From Halichoerus grypus (taxonomy: Eukaryota > Chordata > Mammalia > Carnivora > Phocidae): 64,000 nucleotides of DNA. The notes under the pieces are model-generated. The model was not told the origin of the DNA, made no database searches, and saw only the letters and a list, made by a program, of their open reading frames with translations. Shown here in pieces: positions 14,828 to 26,810 of this stretch. How positions within the stretch are numbered: the stretch's first letter is position 1; each line of letters begins with the position of its first letter. Location: the NCBI RefSeq assembly GCF_964656455.1, contig NC_135718.1:146860262-146924261 (forward strand). The letters run 5' to 3'. Both the position numbers and the translations under genes were made by a program.

Positions 14828-15015
14828 ATTTTTTTTTTTGAGAGAGAGTCAGCGAGAGAGAGATCACAAGCTGGAGGAGGGGCAGAGGGAGAGGGAGAAG
14901 CAGGCTTCCCGCTGAGCAGAGAGAGAGCCCGATGCGGGGCTTGATGCCAGGACCCTGGGATCATGACCCAAAGCCGAAGGCACTCGCTTAACCGACTGAG
15001 ACACCTAGGCGCCCC
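14828..15015 (-). mobile_element. CAN-SINE, third of cluster
   Basis: Flanked by ctgctgttgagttta (14812-14826) and ctgctattgagttta (15017-15031), a near-perfect 15-bp duplication. Confidence 0.9.
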
Positions 15016-15040
15016 CTGCTATTGAGTTTAAATTGAGGTT

Positions 15041-15248
15041 TATTTTATTTTATTTTTTTTTAAGATTTTATTTATTTATTTGACAGAGAGAGACACAGTG
15101 AGAGAGGGAACATAAGCAGGGGGAGTGGGAGAGGGAGAAGCAGGCTTCCCGCGGAGCAGGGAGCCTGATGCGGGGCTCGATCCCAGGACCCTGGGATCAT
15201 GACCTGAGCCTAAGGCAGACGCTTAAGGACTGAGCCACCCAGGCGCCC
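15041..15248 (-). mobile_element. CAN-SINE, fourth of cluster
   Basis: Flanks taaattgaggttt and taaattgagcttt give its own target duplication at 15030-15042 and 15249-15261. Confidence 0.9.
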
Positions 15249-16624
15249 CTAAATTGAGCTTTAAACAGTGTTGATGAACATTCTATCCTATTTCATTCAT
15301 TCATTGGACAAATATTTAAGGTCCTGATCTATGTGAAGCATCAGGTTGGTGCCTATTGAAAACCTACATGTCAAGGAATTTAGAAACCTATAAGCATATA
15401 AACACTGGGCAGTATTCTTCAAAAAGGTGATTTTCCGTGGCTTTAGAGTAATTCCTAATTGGAATGTGTTGTAAAATATGTAGGCCTTTTTTCAGTTGTT
15501 GCATATTTAGACTGTTGTTTCCAGTTGTAACTCTTGTAAGTAAAATTGTGATTAAGATCTTTGTACATAGGGGCTGCAAAACCGAGTGGAAGGCAAGGCA
15601 CAGAGATTTCCCATTTACCCACCCCCCCACCTGCCATCATCAGTGTCTCCCACCCGAGGGTACATTGGTTGTAATTGATGAACCTACATACTGTAATTGC
15701 CCAAAGACCACAGTGACGTCAGGGCTTACTGTCGGTGTTGTACACCCCGTGGACTTGCACAGCGGTATCCACCGTTAGGGTAACACGCTGAGTAGTTTCA
15801 CGGCCTGTCAGTCCTCTCTGAGGAGCTGCTTTCTCGCTGTGAGGACTGAATGCGTTGTCTCTGCTCTTGCTTTGCCGCCGCAGGACGGACGGAGGCACTC
15901 ACAAAGGGTGACTCGATATGTTGCTACTGTTTTAACAGCTTTACAGGATAATTCATGTACCGTACAATTTACCCACTGTTTTGCAGTGTATTTACAGAGT
16001 TGTGCAACCATCACCATAATCTAATTTTAGAACATTTTCATCGTCCCACGAACATGAGCAGCCATTCCTCATTCTCCCCTCCCCCCAGGCCCTGGCCACC
16101 CCTAATCTACTTGCTCGCTCTACAGATTTGCTTATTCTGAATATTTTATGTAAATGGAATCCTACAGTATGTGGCTTTTTGTGACTGGCTTCTTTGACTT
16201 AGCGGCATGTTCTCACGGGTCTTTATGTTGTAGCAGGTGTCCGTACTTTATCCTATTCCCGAATAATATTCCATTGCATGGATACATCTTGTTCATTCAC
16301 CTGGTGGACGTTTGGATTGCTTCTACTTTTTTGCTATTATGAATAATGTCTCTGTGGACACTTGTATCTGAGTCTCTGTGTGGCTGTTTCATTTCTGCCC
16401 GTGGCCCATCCCTAGAAGTGGAACTGCTGGGTCATGTGGTGACTGTGCTTAGCTCTCTGAGGCACTGCTCAGCTGTTCCCCCAAGAGGCAGCACCGCCTC
16501 GCGTGCCCACCAGCAGCGTGGGGAGGGCCGGTTTCTCCGCATCCGCATCCCAGGCAGCCCACGCTACTGCGTGGCCTTTTGGTTTCCGCCATCCTGCTGG
16601 GTGTGAAGTGGTGTCTCAGTGTGG

Positions 16625-17009
16625 TTTTTTTTTTTTTTTAAGATTTATTTATTTAGGGGCGCATGGGTGGCTCAGTCGTTAAGCGTCTGCCTTCGGCTCA
16701 GGTCATGGTCCCAGGGTCCTGGGATCGAGCCCCGCATCGGGCTCCCTGCTCTGTGGGAAGCCTGCTTCTCCCTCTCCCACTCCCCCTACTTGTGTTCCCT
16801 CTCTCGCTATGTCTCTCTCTGTCAAATAAATAAATAAAAATCTTAAAAAAAAAAAAAAGATTTATTTAAGAGAGAGCATGAGCAGGAGGAGAGGGAGATG
16901 CAGACTCCCACTGAGCAGGGAGCCCGATGTTGGACTCGATCCCAGGACCCTGGGATCATGACCTGAGCCGAAGGCAGATGCTTAACCCGACTGAGCCACC
17001 CAGGTGCCC
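16625..17009 (-). mobile_element. CAN-SINE host of a nested SINE
   Basis: Poly-T and aagatttatttattta at 16625-16655 continue after the insertion at 16859 (agatttatttaagagag) to cacccaggtgcccc at 17009. Flanked by ctcagtgt at 16615-16622 and 17010-17017. Confidence 0.9.
16656..16858 (+). mobile_element. CAN-SINE inserted in an antisense SINE
   Basis: Head ggggcgcatgggtggctcag, tail tcaaataaataaataaaaat plus poly-A. The duplicated target agatttattta is host-SINE sequence. Confidence 0.92.
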
Positions 17010-17567
17010 CTCAGTGTAGTTTTGATTTGCATTCCTCGAAGCTGTCTTTTTCATTTTCTCGATAGTCTCATTTGCAGTACAAAAATTGTAAATTTTGACC
17101 AAGTCTCATTCTGGTTTTTTCTTTTTGTCTGTTACTTTTGGTATCATGTCTAAGAAGGATTTATCTAACCCAGGGTCTTGAAGATTTATTCCTGTTTTCT
17201 TTGAAGAATTTTATGGTTTTTGCTCTGACATTTTAGGTCTATGAGCCATCTGAGTTCATACTTATATGTGGTGTAGAAAGGGATCGACCTTCCTACTTGC
17301 TGGACGTGTGGATGGTCGGCTCTTCCAGCACTGTTTGTTAAAAAGACTTTTTCTCCCCATCGAAGTGTTTGGCCTCCTTGTTGCTGCTGCTTATTTTATA
17401 GATGCTTTCGGATGAGACTCTAAAACTCAAGTCCTTCTCTCTTTTGCGGGGATGCCACAAGATTTTAAAACACATTGTGAGGAAATGAGTTGGCAATACT
17501 TTGAGACCTTTAGAACTGGTAGCCTAACTTTTCCTGTTAGAGCAGGAGCAAAAGGAACTATGAATAA

Positions 17568-17945
<378 letters not shown>

Positions 17946-18090
17946 TTGTAAATGGCTGGTAGACATCTCGAAAAAGTTTATCTCGTGGGTAGAATTAGTT
18001 TTTCTTCACAGTCCGTGATTGCTGGAGGCATAAATCCACTCCCAGAGGTTCCATACTAGGGATGGTTATTGTCATCCCCTGTGGAGCATT

Positions 18091-18285
18091 TTTTTTTTTA
18101 ATTAAAGATTTTATTTATTTATTTGAGAGAGAGGATGAGAGAGAGCATGAGAGAGGGGAGGGTCAGAGGGAGAATCAAACACTCTGCTGAGCGGGGAGCC
18201 CGATGCGGGAACTTGATCCTGGGACTCCAGGATCATGACCTTAGCCAAAGGTAGTCGCCTAACCAACTGAGCCACCCAGGCACCC
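18091..18285 (-). mobile_element. CAN-SINE
   Basis: ttaattaaagattttattta to cacccaggcaccct. Confidence 0.9.
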
Positions 18286-18302
18286 TCACTGTGGATTTTT
18301 AA

Positions 18303-18390
18303 ATTTTATTTTATTATTTTACGATTTTATTTTATTTTTTTATTTTAAGATTTTATTTTATTATTTTACGATTTTATTTTATTTTTAAGA
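18303..18390. repeat. TTTTA-rich tandem repeat, 47-bp period
   Basis: attttattttattattttac followed by gattttattttattttt occurs at 18303 and again at 18350; probably an expanded SINE T/A tail. Confidence 0.8.
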
Positions 18391-18565
18391 TTTTACTTAT
18401 TACTTATTTGAGAGAGAAAGTGAGCATGAGCAGGGGAAAAGGGGCAGAGGGAGAAGCCGACTCCCCGCTGAGCAGGGAGCCCAATGTGGGGCTGGATCCC
18501 AGGACCCAGGATCATGACCTGAGCTGAAGGCAGACACTTAACGGACTGAGCCACCCAGGCGCCCC
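18385..18565 (-). mobile_element. CAN-SINE
   Basis: aagattttacttattactta to ccacccaggcgcccc. Flanks cactgtggatttttaaat (18287-18304) and cactgtggagtttttaga (18566-18583) are a diverged duplication. Confidence 0.9.
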
Positions 18566-18583
18566 CACTGTGGAGTTTTTAGA

Positions 18584-19699
18584 TGTAAAGTGGCTCTTAC
18601 ATCTCAGAAAGCATATATTAACTTGTTTTTAACAACAGTGACAGCCCCTAGGGTTACAACCAGAAATGTCCCTAAGCTGCTGCCCGTCGCTTACGTGGAC
18701 TCGGTCCATCAGGCGTGCGTTACTGTAACGTAGCGCATGTGGAAGTCCAGTGTGAGGAGGAGCCTCGAGGCGTCCAGGATAGAGCCCTTGCTTCGAGGTT
18801 CTCTCTTTGGAGCTTATTGCCTGTAAATATTCCCTGTAATCTCCCATATCTTTCCCTGAAAATGGGTTTCGACTTTGTAGCAGCACCATGCTAAGAGCCT
18901 GACCCCTGGCCTCTTGGCCCGTATCTGTGGCCATCACAGTGTTGGCAAACATACAGACCCCGAGGAGACTGATGACATGATGGGTGTTAATCTGAGAGTT
19001 CGATTTACTATGTTTTGTTATTACCCTGGCATTCCCTGCTCATGCTCCACTGATCACCCTCGTCCCTGCACGGGGCCCAGAGGAGCTGGGCTCACAGGCA
19101 CAGGATGCAGAGTGGGATCCAGGGCGCTGCTTTATTAAGACAGAACACTCGGTGCAGGGAAAAGTTTGGAATCTACAGCGTAGGCCTCAGAGGGCCCTCC
19201 TAGGCCAGCTTTCCCTTCCACAAATCGAAATGTTTGGATCCGTGCGCTCAGGCTTGTCTCATCTTGGATGAGAGAGAGACCGAAATGTGGCCAGATCTGA
19301 GGAGCAACAACCTGGACTAACCCACCCAACTAGCTCTGTGCTCAGAGGGTGTGGAAGGGGACAAAGGACCGAGCGAGGCCTTGCCAGAGCCATTGTAGGA
19401 AGTCACCTTTTGAATAGTGTCCCTGGAGACGTGGATGTGTGGGGACCGGGCCTTGCCCTTTGGAGGCAGAGCCTACCTAAGCCTGAGGCAGGGTGACAGG
19501 AAAGGCCAGGATGCTGTCCTTGTGATGTGTGACCTAGTGACCGGGCAGTGCTTGGACTTTGAGTAATCTGAGCTACCCGGAGAGTCCCCTGCTTTTGTGA
19601 GTTGGTGGGGTGTAAACAGCAAGCTGCTCTTAACAGATTTGGTGTAAGAAAAGGTTAAAAATTCTATTATGTAGAGTTAAGTTTTAGTGAGCACCAACT
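18584..19699. other. ALDH9A1 intron 10, unique part
   Basis: About 1.1 kb of moderately GC-rich intron without a recognised repeat or exon. Short open frames exist but show no family resemblance. Confidence 0.4.
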
Positions 19700-19702
19700 T
19701 GG

Positions 19703-20000
19703 GTTTTTTTTTTAGATTTATTTATTTATTTTAGGGGCGCCTGGGTGGCTCAGTCGTTAAGCGTCTGCCTTCGGCTCAGGTCATGATCCCGGGGTCCTGG
19801 GATCGAGCCTCGCATCGGGCTCCCTGCTCAGCAGGGGGTCTGCTTCCCCCTCTCTCTCTGCCCCCTGTTCCTCTTGCTTGTGCTCGCTCTCTCAAATATA
19901 AAAAAGATCTTTAGATATTTATTTATTTATTTTAGAGAGTGTGCATATGCGTGTGCACAAGTGGGAGGAGAGGTAGAGGGAGAGAGAATCTCAAGCTGAC
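19703..20000 (-). mobile_element. CAN-SINE, 5' part missing, host of nested SINE
   Basis: Poly-T and agatttatttatttatttta to 19732, resuming at 19913 with agatatttatttatttattt and gagagagaatctcaagct. The gcgcccc end is absent. Confidence 0.8.
19733..19912 (+). mobile_element. CAN-SINE nested in an antisense SINE
   Basis: gggcgcctgggtggctcagt through tctctcaaatataaaaaaga. Duplicated target is the host's atttatttatttattttag. Confidence 0.9.
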
Positions 20001-20131
20001 TGTGTTTTCCACATTTTGTTGCTAAGATGCCCTTCCCCATTTGGACCTATGCAATCAGATCTTTGTATCTCTATTAAGTTTCATAATCTCAAAGTTAGTC
20101 TAGAAGTTTAGCTTTTAAGCAGTAGAAGTAA

Positions 20132-20307
20132 TCTTTTTTTTTTTTTTTTTTTTGAGAGAGCAGGACAGGGGCAGAGGGTGAGGGAGAGAGAGAGAATCTT
20201 ACGCAGATTCCACGCCTAGCATGGAGCCCGATGTGGGGCTCAGTCTCATGACCCTGAGGTGAAATCAAGAATCGGGTGCTCAGCCGACGGAGCCACCCAG
20301 GCGCCCC
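20132..20307 (-). mobile_element. CAN-SINE
   Basis: Long poly-T, gagagagcaggacagggg, then ccacccaggcgcccc, 350 bases before the last ALDH9A1 exon. Confidence 0.88.
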
Positions 20308-20531
20308 AAGTTAGCACCAACTTTCGAAGGCGTCCTTCGATTGTTGTAGAGACTGCTTTCTCACTGGATAGGAAAGCCTGAACGTTTTCGGATCTCAGCC
20401 CAGAGCGGTAGATACCTAAGTTAAGATTCCTGCCGTAGAAATGAGACGTGGCTATTTCCTGGGCCCCCTCCCCGAAGGCCAGTGGGTCACCTCTCCCCAT
20501 GCCTGGGTCCACAGCTGGTATGTGCAGTTGA

Positions 20532-20750
<219 letters not shown>

Positions 20751-21362
20751 GAACGTGTGGCATGGCCAGGTGTGCAGCGAGGCCTGATCTCGATAGAGGC
20801 CCAACGGCTGCCTTCCGTTCCAAACCCGGAATTGTGTCTCTCGGGATAAGAGGATGGCTCGGTGTCCTTCTTCATGTCTCAGTCCCTTTCTTAATTGAAA
20901 ATGTGCCTAAGTGCCTTTTAGAAACTAATCAAGGAAGTTGTGATTGTGCTCAAAGCCAATGTTTGTGAAATCTTTAACACCCTTCTGGAGAACAGGGAGA
21001 GGGACCAGGATTATGCTTCTCCCACAGATCTGACTCCCTGACAATGCTCAAAGAACTGGCTCCTGGTTAAGTTCCTGGTGGAGTCCGTAGAGAACATTTT
21101 CTGCTCGTTGACATTTTAAAGCTCTGGGCCCTTGTCATTCCATTGAGAAAGGCGATGGTCGGGATCGCAATGAGACAGGGTCACGTTCTGCGTGATGGTC
21201 ACCTTGCCAGAGGAAGCACTTTGTTTCCACTCGGTGCTGGTGGAGGAAATCGACCTCCGACCCTTGCACGACAGACAGCCTGCTCTCTTTTTAAATGCAC
21301 AGACTAGCCGTATGCTAGTGCAGCACACCGAAATGAAATAAATCGCACTGCTAATCCTTTCA
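20751..21362 (+). other. ALDH9A1: ALDH9A1 3' UTR (inferred)
   Basis: Non-coding sequence between the TGA and just past the first canonical poly(A) signal. It contains no SINE or LINE, unlike nearly everything around it, which suggests purifying selection or at least exonic status. Its length of about 0.6 kb agrees with the size I expect for the ALDH9A1 mRNA tail. The 3' edge is inferred, not observed. Confidence 0.7.
21337..21342 (+). terminator. ALDH9A1: Poly(A) signal of ALDH9A1
   Basis: AATAAA lies 587 bases after the stop codon within gaaatgaaataaatcg. It is the first perfect hexamer after the stop. Cleavage would be expected 10-30 bases further on. Confidence 0.65.
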
Positions 21363-21639
21363 GCTTCATGTTTTAAAATGAAGCCCATCTCCAGGGAATG
21401 CTAGTCCACAGAATAGGGCTGAAGTTCAGTGTGTAAGGCCGGGGATTTGTCCTTTGCACTCGGGACACAAGGATGGGCGTTCATTGCTTCATGAATGCTT
21501 ATGGCCCGTGGGAACTTGCAGGCTTTGTGTCCTTCCCCATCCTGGCACGCAGTGCCTGTCTGCAGAGCTGTCAGACCACGGCGACTTCTCAGCCTTCACC
21601 CGGCCCCTTTCTCTGCCTTTTAGGGAAATAGTTATGTCC

Positions 21640-22150
21640 GTTAGCTGCATTAGTCAGGGTTGTCCAGAGACACAGTGCCATAGAATAGAATAAGGGAACA
21701 GGTAGGTAGATCTAAGGGAAGATTTATTCTAAGAATCAGCTCACATGATCATGGAGGCTGAGAAGGCTCCCCCTTCTGCCATCTGCAGGCTGGAGACCCA
21801 GGAAAGCAGGTGATGTGATCCAGTCTGAGTCTGAAGGCCTGAAAACCAAGGGGGCAGAGGGTCTAAGTCCCGAGTGCCAAGGCCTGAGAACCAGGAGTGC
21901 TGGCGTCCGAGGGCAGGAGGAGATGGAGGTCCCCGCTCAAGCAGAGATTGAACTCCCCCTTTCTCCATCTTTTAGTTCTGTCTGGGCCCTGAACAGGAGA
22001 GCCATCTGCTTTACACAGTTCACCAAGTGCTGATAACTTCTGGAAACCTCCTCACAGGCACACCCGGAAACCATGTTTTACCAGCCGTTTGGGCATCCCT
22101 TAGCCCAGTCAGTTTGGCACATGAAAGGAACCAACAGGGTAGCTAATTTA
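21640..22150. repeat. Old interspersed repeat, LTR-like (family not assigned)
   Basis: gcattagtcagggttgtcca, gatttattctaagaatcagc, tcatggaggctgagaagg and catcccttagcccagtca resemble a common mammalian repeat. Begins about 280 bases past the ALDH9A1 3' end. Confidence 0.5.
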
Positions 22151-23530
22151 GTGGTCAAGGGTAAGGGGTAGTTCTCCCTACGGGGCCCTCATCTAATGGT
22201 GTATTATGATGCTAAACACCATAGTTTCAGGGATAACAGCTGCATCAGCCTCTCGGGTGTTTATTTGCACAGAGGGCGCGTAGGAGAAGACAGGCTTCGG
22301 CAGTTCCTCTAAAGGGAAAAGAGCAGGGGAGGGGAGCCGGTGTTTGAATCCTCGCTGTGTGCCGACTGCCACATCCTTCTCATTTCGTGCTCCCGCTAAA
22401 TTACAAAGGCGTGATAGTAGCCCCGATGTTCAGAAGAAGAAACAGAATCAGAGAAGCCATGTGGCTGGGACTTCAATTTTGGTGCTTCCTGCTATCTTCC
22501 CCCCAGTCCTGGAACTTCAGTGCTATGTGCCGGTCTCCTAGGACTGCTCGGACACATGACCACGAGCCTAGAGACTTGAAGGCCAAGGGGGTTTCACTGG
22601 GCAGAACCTCAGGGGTTGACAGGGCCCCACTCCCTCCGGAGGCTGCAGGACAAAAGCCTTTCCCTCGCCTCGTCCTGCGTGCTGAGCGACCCTTGCATTC
22701 CCTGGCTCAGGGTCCCTTCCTCTGTCTCTAAGGCCAACAGCTTAGCAGCTTCAGCTCCCTCTGCTGCCCCCTGACAAGGACTCGTGTGACGGCACTTAGA
22801 GCCCACCAGAGCGCCTGTAATTATCCCGCAGCTCTAGCTCCTTCATCTCCTCTGCACGTCTCTTCCTGCCTTAGAAGGGAACTTTCCGGATTCGGATTGG
22901 GGGCAGCTTTCTGCAGTTGCCCCAGCCCGCGCCATCCACAGTGCGTCCCAGGAGGCCACCAGCTGTGGTCCTTCACACGTTTACCAGAAGAGGAATAGGT
23001 ACAAAACACACTTCAGGAAACACCGACTTAACCGGGAGGTCAGGCCTTCCTCTGATTTGGAAGAAGTTAGGTCCTCTAGCGAAATTCTCTTGGACTCGTC
23101 GTCTTTGTTTTTTTTCTCCGGTTATTTTGATTCACTTTTTGAAAGTTAGGCAGAAGGGCCCCCTTCTTTCTCCCTCCCCGTCTAATCTTCTCTCCCAGGG
23201 GTAACTATGGTTAACTTTTGGGTGTGTACCTCTCCTAGGACTTTCTCAAAGGGGGTAACTGCTAACTAAGCCCATCTCCTGACGGCTTTACGAGCTGTTG
23301 CTTGTAAGACAGTGGCCACTTCCCACCCAGTCCAAGGGTCCTTTTGCCCAGTTCAGGAGTTCATTAGCCATTTGCTTTAGAATGGAAAATGGAGCTTTTC
23401 TCAAAACGGAGGCTCTCACGTCCAGAAGTTTTATACAGTTCCCAGAAATGCAAACTCCCGGAGCCAGAACCGTCAGGCCGCTGGGCCCGTGGGAAGGACT
23501 GTCTGCGTAAGTGAATGGATCAGAGGGGCT
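22151..23530. other. Intergenic sequence between the two 3' ends
   Basis: Mostly unique. A weak MIR-like antisense match lies at about 22345-22480. No exon recognised on either strand. Confidence 0.4.
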
Positions 23531-23539
23531 GGGTTAGCC

Positions 23540-24045
23540 TGGCTACTCACGGTGGCCCAGGGACCAGCAGTGTCTGCTTGTGAGAGCCCCAGAATCTCCG
23601 TCCCCCCTCAGACCTAAGGATCAGGATCTGCATTTTAGCAGGACCCCCCAGGGGATTCTTACGCACAATAGTTGGCCAAACGCTGCTCTTAGAGCAATGG
23701 TTCTCAACTTTGGCCGTACACAAGTGCCCAGAGAAAGCTTCAAATTTAAGATTAATTTAACCGATCTGGGGTGTGGCCTGGTCATCTAGATTCTCTTTTT
23801 TTTTTTTTTAAGATTTTATTTATTTGACAGAGAGCGAGAGAGGGAACACAAGCAGGGGGAGTGGGAGAGGGAGAAGCAGGCTTCCCGCTGTGCGGGGAGC
23901 CTGATGTGGGACTCGATCCCAGGACCCCGGGATCATGGCCTGAGCCGAAGGCAGACGCTTAACGACTGAGCCACCCAGGCACCCCGGTCATCTAGATTCG
24001 TCAGGTCCCTGCCAAGCTGAACTCAGCAGACCGGTTGAGAACCGC
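23540..24045. mobile_element. MER5-like relic(s) interrupted by a SINE
   Basis: ggcccagggaccagcagtgt, ggatctgcattttagcagga and gcaatggttctcaacttt suggest one or two hAT-type MER5 copies; the tail resumes after the SINE with ccggttgagaaccg. Confidence 0.5.
23794..23985 (-). mobile_element. CAN-SINE
   Basis: Perfect 14-bp target duplication ggtcatctagattc at 23780-23793 and 23986-23999. Confidence 0.95.
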
Positions 24046-24489
24046 GTGTGGCTTTACCGGGGTGCTGTGTGAGTACGGTAGCCGCTAGCCACGTGGCTAC
24101 TTACATTTAAAATGAAATGAAAATTCAGGTTTTTACTTGCTTTAGCCACATGTCAGGTGCTTAATGCTGCACATGGGTAGCGGGTACTTTATTGGACAAT
24201 GCAGATGTCCAGTCTTTGCACGGTGTCAGAAAGTTCTGTCGGACAGGGCGGCTTTCGAGGGAGGGACCTGAGACACTGTTCAGTTTCGAGTGAGTTAGGA
24301 GCCCACCTTTGGAGGCAAGTGCTGGGAGGGATGAAGAGGGGAGTGGGGCGAACCCTGGGGTGGGGGCTGCTTAGACCCTAAGAGGGTAGTAGGTCACCTG
24401 GATGCTGCCTCCTGATGCATGCAGCCTCACCAGCAGGTGGCGCCCTTGGTCTGGGGTGCACAGTCCGTGTGCTGTCGACTGAGCTCAAG

Positions 24490-24600
24490 AACTTTCTATG
24501 GTAAGTGTTATCATTATCCCCAACTTACAGCTGGGTGAACTGAGGCTTAGGGAGGCTAATAAACCTGCCCAAGGGCACACAGCTCCCCACGGTGGGGGGG
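24490..24600 (-). repeat. MIR fragment
   Basis: ttatcattatccccaactta, gaactgaggcttagggaggc and gcccaagggcacacagct are classic antisense MIR. Confidence 0.65.
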
Positions 24601-25605
24601 CCCCCTGCGGTGCAGCGTGGAGTAATTAGACCCGCGTGGTTCTCTAGTTTCCATCTACAGCAAAGCCCAGAATGTTTCTCTACAGAAATAAACTGACTCT
24701 TTGGGACATACACGGCCTGAGTGGCAGTGAGCACCGGTACTTACACCAAAAATTTTTTTTCTCCATGAGACAAAGGAACAGAAAGCTCATAAGACACAGG
24801 TTATTCTCTATGGCAGAGATCTACACACTGGATTCAGCCGAGCCCTGGGTGGGGGGGCCTCACAGCACCGTTTCACGTGGTGGGGTTCCTTATACAACCT
24901 CATTTGAGCCCGTTCTGTAATAGCAGAATGACAAAGATGGATCCCGTGACTTTGAAAAGCATCCTGTCAAGACTTCCAACAAACGTGAAAATGTCACATC
25001 GTCCCGAGGCCACCCCCTGCTGCTTCCCTGATGTCCATACTCTGTGTGACGAGAAGGGAAACCACAGCAAGTTCTCTAATCTGAGGTGCACTTCTTAGGA
25101 AAAAATAAACACGAGAAACCAAAACCAAAAAAACAAAACCATAACCCTAGCCTGTTGTAACGTCTTAATTTTTTTCAAGTCTGGACCCAAAATACCATTC
25201 ATCACCACCATCATTTTGTAAAGGACATTTTAATATAAAAAAGAATACAAGTTAAAGGTTTATGAAAACAGTCCTCATTTTCCTTCTTTTGCTCCATGCT
25301 GGGGAAAACTTCTCATGAACTACGGTAGAGTGCATACTGCTGGGCTCCAGGTGGTCATGTGGCCACGGCTGACCGTGTCCAGTCGCTGAGCAGAGCATTG
25401 CAGCCTTAAGTGATGGCGTACAGTGGGAAAAGCATGGATTTTAGAGTCGGGCCCGGGTGCACACGCCATCTCTAACCCTCACGGGCTAGTGAGTGCTTGA
25501 AATGTGATGAGAGCAACTACAGGACTGATTTTTACTTACATTTTATTCATTTGATTGTAGACAGACATACGTGAGCTCGTGGCTACTTTACTGAGCAGCA
25601 CAGGT
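24601..25605. other. Intergenic, nothing recognised
   Basis: Unique-looking sequence downstream of MGST3, with an A-rich simple tract at 25100-25140. Confidence 0.4.
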
Positions 25606-25733
25606 GTGACAGGGAGAGAATCTCAAGCAGGCTCCATTCCCAGCACGGAGCCCTGTGTGGGGCTCAGTCTCACGACTCTGAGATCAGAATCAAGACTCGG
25701 ACACTTAACCGACTGAGTCACCCAGGTGCCCCA
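25606..25733 (-). mobile_element. Old CAN-SINE fragment
   Basis: gggagagaatctcaagcagg to gtcacccaggtgcccc; lacks the poly-T/A-rich end. Confidence 0.8.
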
Positions 25734-26075
25734 AAAGAAGCAATCTTTAATAGAAATTAAAAAAAAAATCCTTGTTGTTACCGTACGTGTTAACAGCAAG
25801 TGATAAGATAATCTTATATCCCAACTCAGGCTAAAAGACTTTCCTTCCTTGGGCCCCAATTTTTCACAGCTGTGGCATGATTAGGAACATATTACCACAA
25901 TCAGACATTTCCCCAGTTTCACCTAAGTAAATATCCTCTGGCAGGGTGAGGAGGGGGCTCAGTATCTGTCACCTCTCTCATCTAGTAGGAACAGGCTATT
26001 TGCTTTAGGTAAAGACTCAAAAAACAGATCAGCAACAGAGTCAGGTTTAGGTATGAGGCTAATGCCAGGTAAGTT

Positions 26076-26081
26076 TTTATT
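26076..26081 (-). terminator. MGST3: Candidate poly(A) signal of MGST3
   Basis: TTTATT on the + strand reads AATAAA on the - strand, 79 bases after the MGST3 stop. The short 3' UTR this implies (about 0.1 kb) is consistent with a compact MGST3 message. A longer alternative tail is possible. Confidence 0.55.
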
Positions 26082-26159
26082 ATATTTAGAAAAAAAAAAT
26101 AACTGAAAATAAAAGTAAGTCACTCAAAATGAATGAGTTTTTAAACACCCTATAATTCT

Positions 26160-26296
26160 TCAATGGCAGCATTTGGACCCACCGTCCAAGCCAGTTTTAA
26201 CCCAACCAAGATGCTGGAAGGCAGAGCACACCGTTGTGCCCATCAGGCCAATGAGGGCTATGGAACCCAGGGCTCCCCGACTCCGCTTGCTGGGCT
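26160..26296 (-). CDS. MGST3: MGST3 exon 6: residues 108-152 and stop
   Basis: Completes Glu108 and encodes PSKRSRGALGSIALIGLMGT, TVCSAFQHLGWVKTGLDGGS and KCCH, stop TGA at 26162-26160. The fourth membrane helix is about residues 116-132. The last four residues keep two adjacent cysteines, which are candidate S-acylation sites in MGST3. The penultimate stretch (KTGLDGGSK) differs slightly from the human KSGLGSGPK that I recall. The acceptor gtttcag ends at 26297. Confidence 0.96.
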
Positions 26297-26629
26297 CTGA
26301 AACAGGAGAAAGAGCAGAGGTGACTAGAGGTGCCAGAAGGACGGTGCTGTCAACATCCACAAGCCGTTCTAGCAAGGCCTCCGGGGTCGCCCGTCACAGA
26401 CTGGTCTGAAGAGGTCGACCAATGTTTGGCCTAAAGCTGTCAGTAATTTAGATACCGCATGCCAAGAAATGCGCCACAACGCTGCTATTTGGACCTTAAG
26501 AGGATTAGGGGTTAATAATTAGAGCAATTTTGCTCCAGGGCCTTTGGGAGTGTTCTCCCGCTTTCAAGAGGTAAGTACAGCCACAAGAGTCTTTCTCCCC
26601 CTTCTCTCTCGGGCACACCATCTATAGTG

Positions 26630-26810
26630 GTGAATTAAGAGCAGGGGCTCCAGAGTCAGGCTGCCTGGGTTTAAATCCCAGCAGAGCCTGACTTTCCCAT
26701 CGATAAAGTAGGACATACTATCTACATCACAGAATCGCTATGGGGTTAAACAGCATACCCCAGGACCTTAGAGCAGCGACTGACACATAGAAAATGCTCA
26801 AAGTTTAGTT
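26630..26810 (+). repeat. MIR fragment
   Basis: gaattaagagcaggggctcc, agtcaggctgcctgggttta and cagcgactgacacatagaaa follow the MIR order. Lies in MGST3 intron 5. Confidence 0.7.

Larger units (their letters stand above)
15560..17405 (-). mobile_element. Old LINE-1 remnant in ALDH9A1 intron 9, split by SINEs
   Basis: taattgatgaacctacatac, gtatttacagagttgtgcaa, aatattccattgcatggata and gtcctgtttgtta-like phrases show an antisense L1M 3' UTR followed by ORF2 3' sequence. Interrupted at 16625-17009 by two SINEs. Confidence 0.65.

Noticed and set aside
14382..15261. Regularly spaced repeats as a CRISPR array
   Set aside because: Repeats are 180-210 bp SINEs with poly-T ends in a mammalian genome, not short direct repeats with spacers.
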